Of a DNA stretch of 64,000 nucleotides, positions 62,860 to 64,000 are shown piece after piece. The notes below the pieces were generated by a model. It did not search any database and was not told the DNA's origin. It was given only the letters and a program-made list of their open reading frames with translations. Within the stretch, counting starts at the first letter, position 1. The number at the start of each line of letters is the position of its first letter. Source of the DNA: Trichomonas vaginalis G3 (lineage: Eukaryota > Parabasalia > Trichomonadida > Trichomonadidae). The translations under genes and the position numbers were made by a program. The DNA is taken from NCBI RefSeq assembly GCF_026262505.1, contig NC_067203.1, positions 8,122,001 to 8,186,000 on the forward strand, in the 5' to 3' direction.

Positions 62860-63339
62860 ATGGTAAAGCGTTATTTTCCAGTGATAAATAAAACTAGAAT
62901 AAGATTACCTCAAGAATTCATAAATTCAACGAATAAGAAATTCATTCATGTTATAAATTTTAGTGTTTTCAGAAAATATGAGTCAGTGTCATATTCATCA
63001 ACAGGTTATATTTCACTTCATTCAAATTTAGTTCAATCAAACCCATATAATGACCATTTCATAAGATTTTCAGATGGTATTAAAAATGTAATTGATAGAT
63101 TAAAATATGAACAGATTGACAATATCGAATTTTTGGAATTTTGGTTTAAATATCCCGATGGAAAAAAGATTGAAGTTAAAGATAAAGCTGATACTATAAC
63201 AAAAACAATTACAATGACCGATCCGGATAGTGGGGAACAAAAAGAAATAAAACAAACGATAGAAACTGGTGAAAGGTCAATTATTATTGATTATGATTCA
63301 AAGGATTATTATTCGATAATGTTAATGCTTGAATATTAA
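62860..63339 (+). CDS. Element B: hypothetical protein, 159 aa
   Basis: I chose ATG 62860 (MVKRYFPVINKTRIRLPQEF); the longer frame begins at TTG. The product has beta-strand character with a polar middle and ends DYYSIMLMLEY. No family recognised. It is divergent from the 237-residue gene, with only 19 bases between starts, so a shared short promoter is implied. The A copy is broken. Confidence 0.65.
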   Translation: MVKRYFPVINKTRIRLPQEFINSTNKKFIHVINFSVFRKYESVSYSSTGYISLHSNLVQSNPYNDHFIRFSDGIKNVIDRLKYEQIDNIEFLEFWFKYPDGKKIEVKDKADTITKTITMTDPDSGEQKEIKQTIETGERSIIIDYDSKDYYSIMLMLEY

Positions 63340-63677
63340 ATAGCCTTAACAAAGAATTTTTCAAGTGATATTTTATATTCATCAACTATTTTATTATAAA
63401 TATCATTATATGTTAAATGAAGTTCAGTTGTTGTTCCGTTCTTTGATATCTTAATTGTGCTAATATCCTTTATAGGATTTATTTTTGCAACTGTTCCGCA
63501 GCATGAAACCTCATCATCTATGAAAAATTGAATCTTAACGTCTGAATCTTGAACATCACAAAGAATGGCGATAATGTGAATTAATGATTCATAAGGTAAA
63601 ATAATTAAACCGGATTGATCAATTAAATTTATTATTGAATCATAATTATTAATTATTATATCACGGTAAATTTTCAT
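63336..63677 (-). CDS. Element B: hypothetical protein, 113 aa
   Basis: The small product begins MKIYRDIIINNYDSIINLID and has a central DDEVSCCGTVAKINPIK. No family recognised. Its stop overlaps the convergent gene by four bases. Conserved in position in A, where it is broken. Confidence 0.6.
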   Translation of the reverse strand: MKIYRDIIINNYDSIINLIDQSGLIILPYESLIHIIAILCDVQDSDVKIQFFIDDEVSCCGTVAKINPIKDISTIKISKNGTTTELHLTYNDIYNKIVDEYKISLEKFFVKAI

Positions 63678-63689
63678 TAATTCAGAATT

Positions 63690-64000
63690 AATGTCTATTT
63701 TATATGGGTTCTCGATGTTTGATGAAAGAGGCGGGGGTATGTTGGATAAGTGGGAATTTCAACAGGTTCTTTACCGGGTTCAGATAAAATGATTGGGTCT
63801 CCATCTTCTTTATTTTGCTCCTCTCCTTTTTCGGTAAGTCACGAGTTAATAAATTTGGTTGAGTTGCTGACCTTGTTAATTCAGGGCTAACATTAACTTT
63901 AACATTTTGAATAATTCGTGATTTATCATCATTTACGTTATAACCAACCGTAATCTCTGCTTTTGCGTTAGTGTTCTTTTGACTAGTGAAACGTCTTCTC
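63690..64000 (-). pseudogene. Element B: hypothetical gene cut by the window end, broken
   Basis: Counterpart of about 28840-29172. The start lies beyond the window. It has the phrase QNVKVNVSPELTR. Function unknown. Confidence 0.5.

Larger units (their letters stand above)
48354..64000. mobile_element. Maverick/Polinton element B (right end outside the window, broken)
   Basis: The left terminal repeat begins AGTAGTAGGATATGACG at 48354 and follows the element A end closely. The six bases before it (TTTATC, 48348-48353) should recur after the unseen right end. Gene order equals element A from the first gene to 64000, with an added KilA-N gene and a longer fibre. Roughly a dozen to twenty breaks lie in the replication half (48.9-59.7 kb); the fibre and the three genes after it are open. 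Nucleotide similarity to A is very high, so the two belong to one recent family. Confidence 0.95.

Overview
The window looks like nuclear DNA of a trichomonad (Trichomonas or Tritrichomonas; I cannot separate them from sequence alone). The evidence is very AT-rich intergenic DNA, dense intron-free host genes, an intraflagellar transport gene (a flagellated eukaryote), ankyrin proteins of the trichomonad DUF3447 type, Inr-like TCATA motifs next to some start codons, and two large Maverick/Polinton elements that are close relatives of each other.

Host part 1 (1-15,400): IFT122 (minus), a decayed GPH/SLC45-type sugar transporter, a 50-residue gene, a 1.49-kb TIR element with a 5-bp target duplication, a divergent pair of chromatin genes (an Spt20-like SAGA subunit and a BRWD/PHIP-like WD40 protein with AT-hooks), a hairpin-rich intergenic segment and an ankyrin gene.

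Element A (15,404-34,041, 18.6 kb) is a Maverick with 379-bp terminal inverted repeats and a perfect 6-bp target duplication. It carries a protein-primed family B polymerase with an embedded HNH-like module, an integrase, a prim-pol/SF3 helicase, a tail-collar-type fibre, a packaging ATPase, a probable major capsid protein and two small amphipathic virion-type proteins. The left half and a few small right-end genes are open; the stretch between about 27.3 and 32.7 kb is broken many times.

Host part 2 (34,042-48,353): an orphan coding fragment, TTC27 (plus), an ankyrin gene (minus), a 3.2-kb foldback-like palindrome whose arms are 122-bp repeats made of consecutive hairpins, a decayed ankyrin fragment, and an ankyrin gene whose 3' part has been invaded by a 37-bp minisatellite.

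Element B (48,354 to beyond the window end) is a second Maverick, inserted in that minisatellite. Its genes match A closely, but it has a KilA-N gene that A lacks and a fibre with a different, much larger central module. Its replication half is broken while the fibre and following genes are open.

The most unusual signals are: (1) tiny double-hairpin insertions in Maverick genes, present in one copy and absent in the other, with one sequence shared by two unrelated genes; (2) fibre module swapping against a nearly constant backbone; (3) GTCACC-rich inverted repeats around the helicase, homogenised within each element; (4) the hairpin-built foldback palindrome, with one hairpin flipped in the array.
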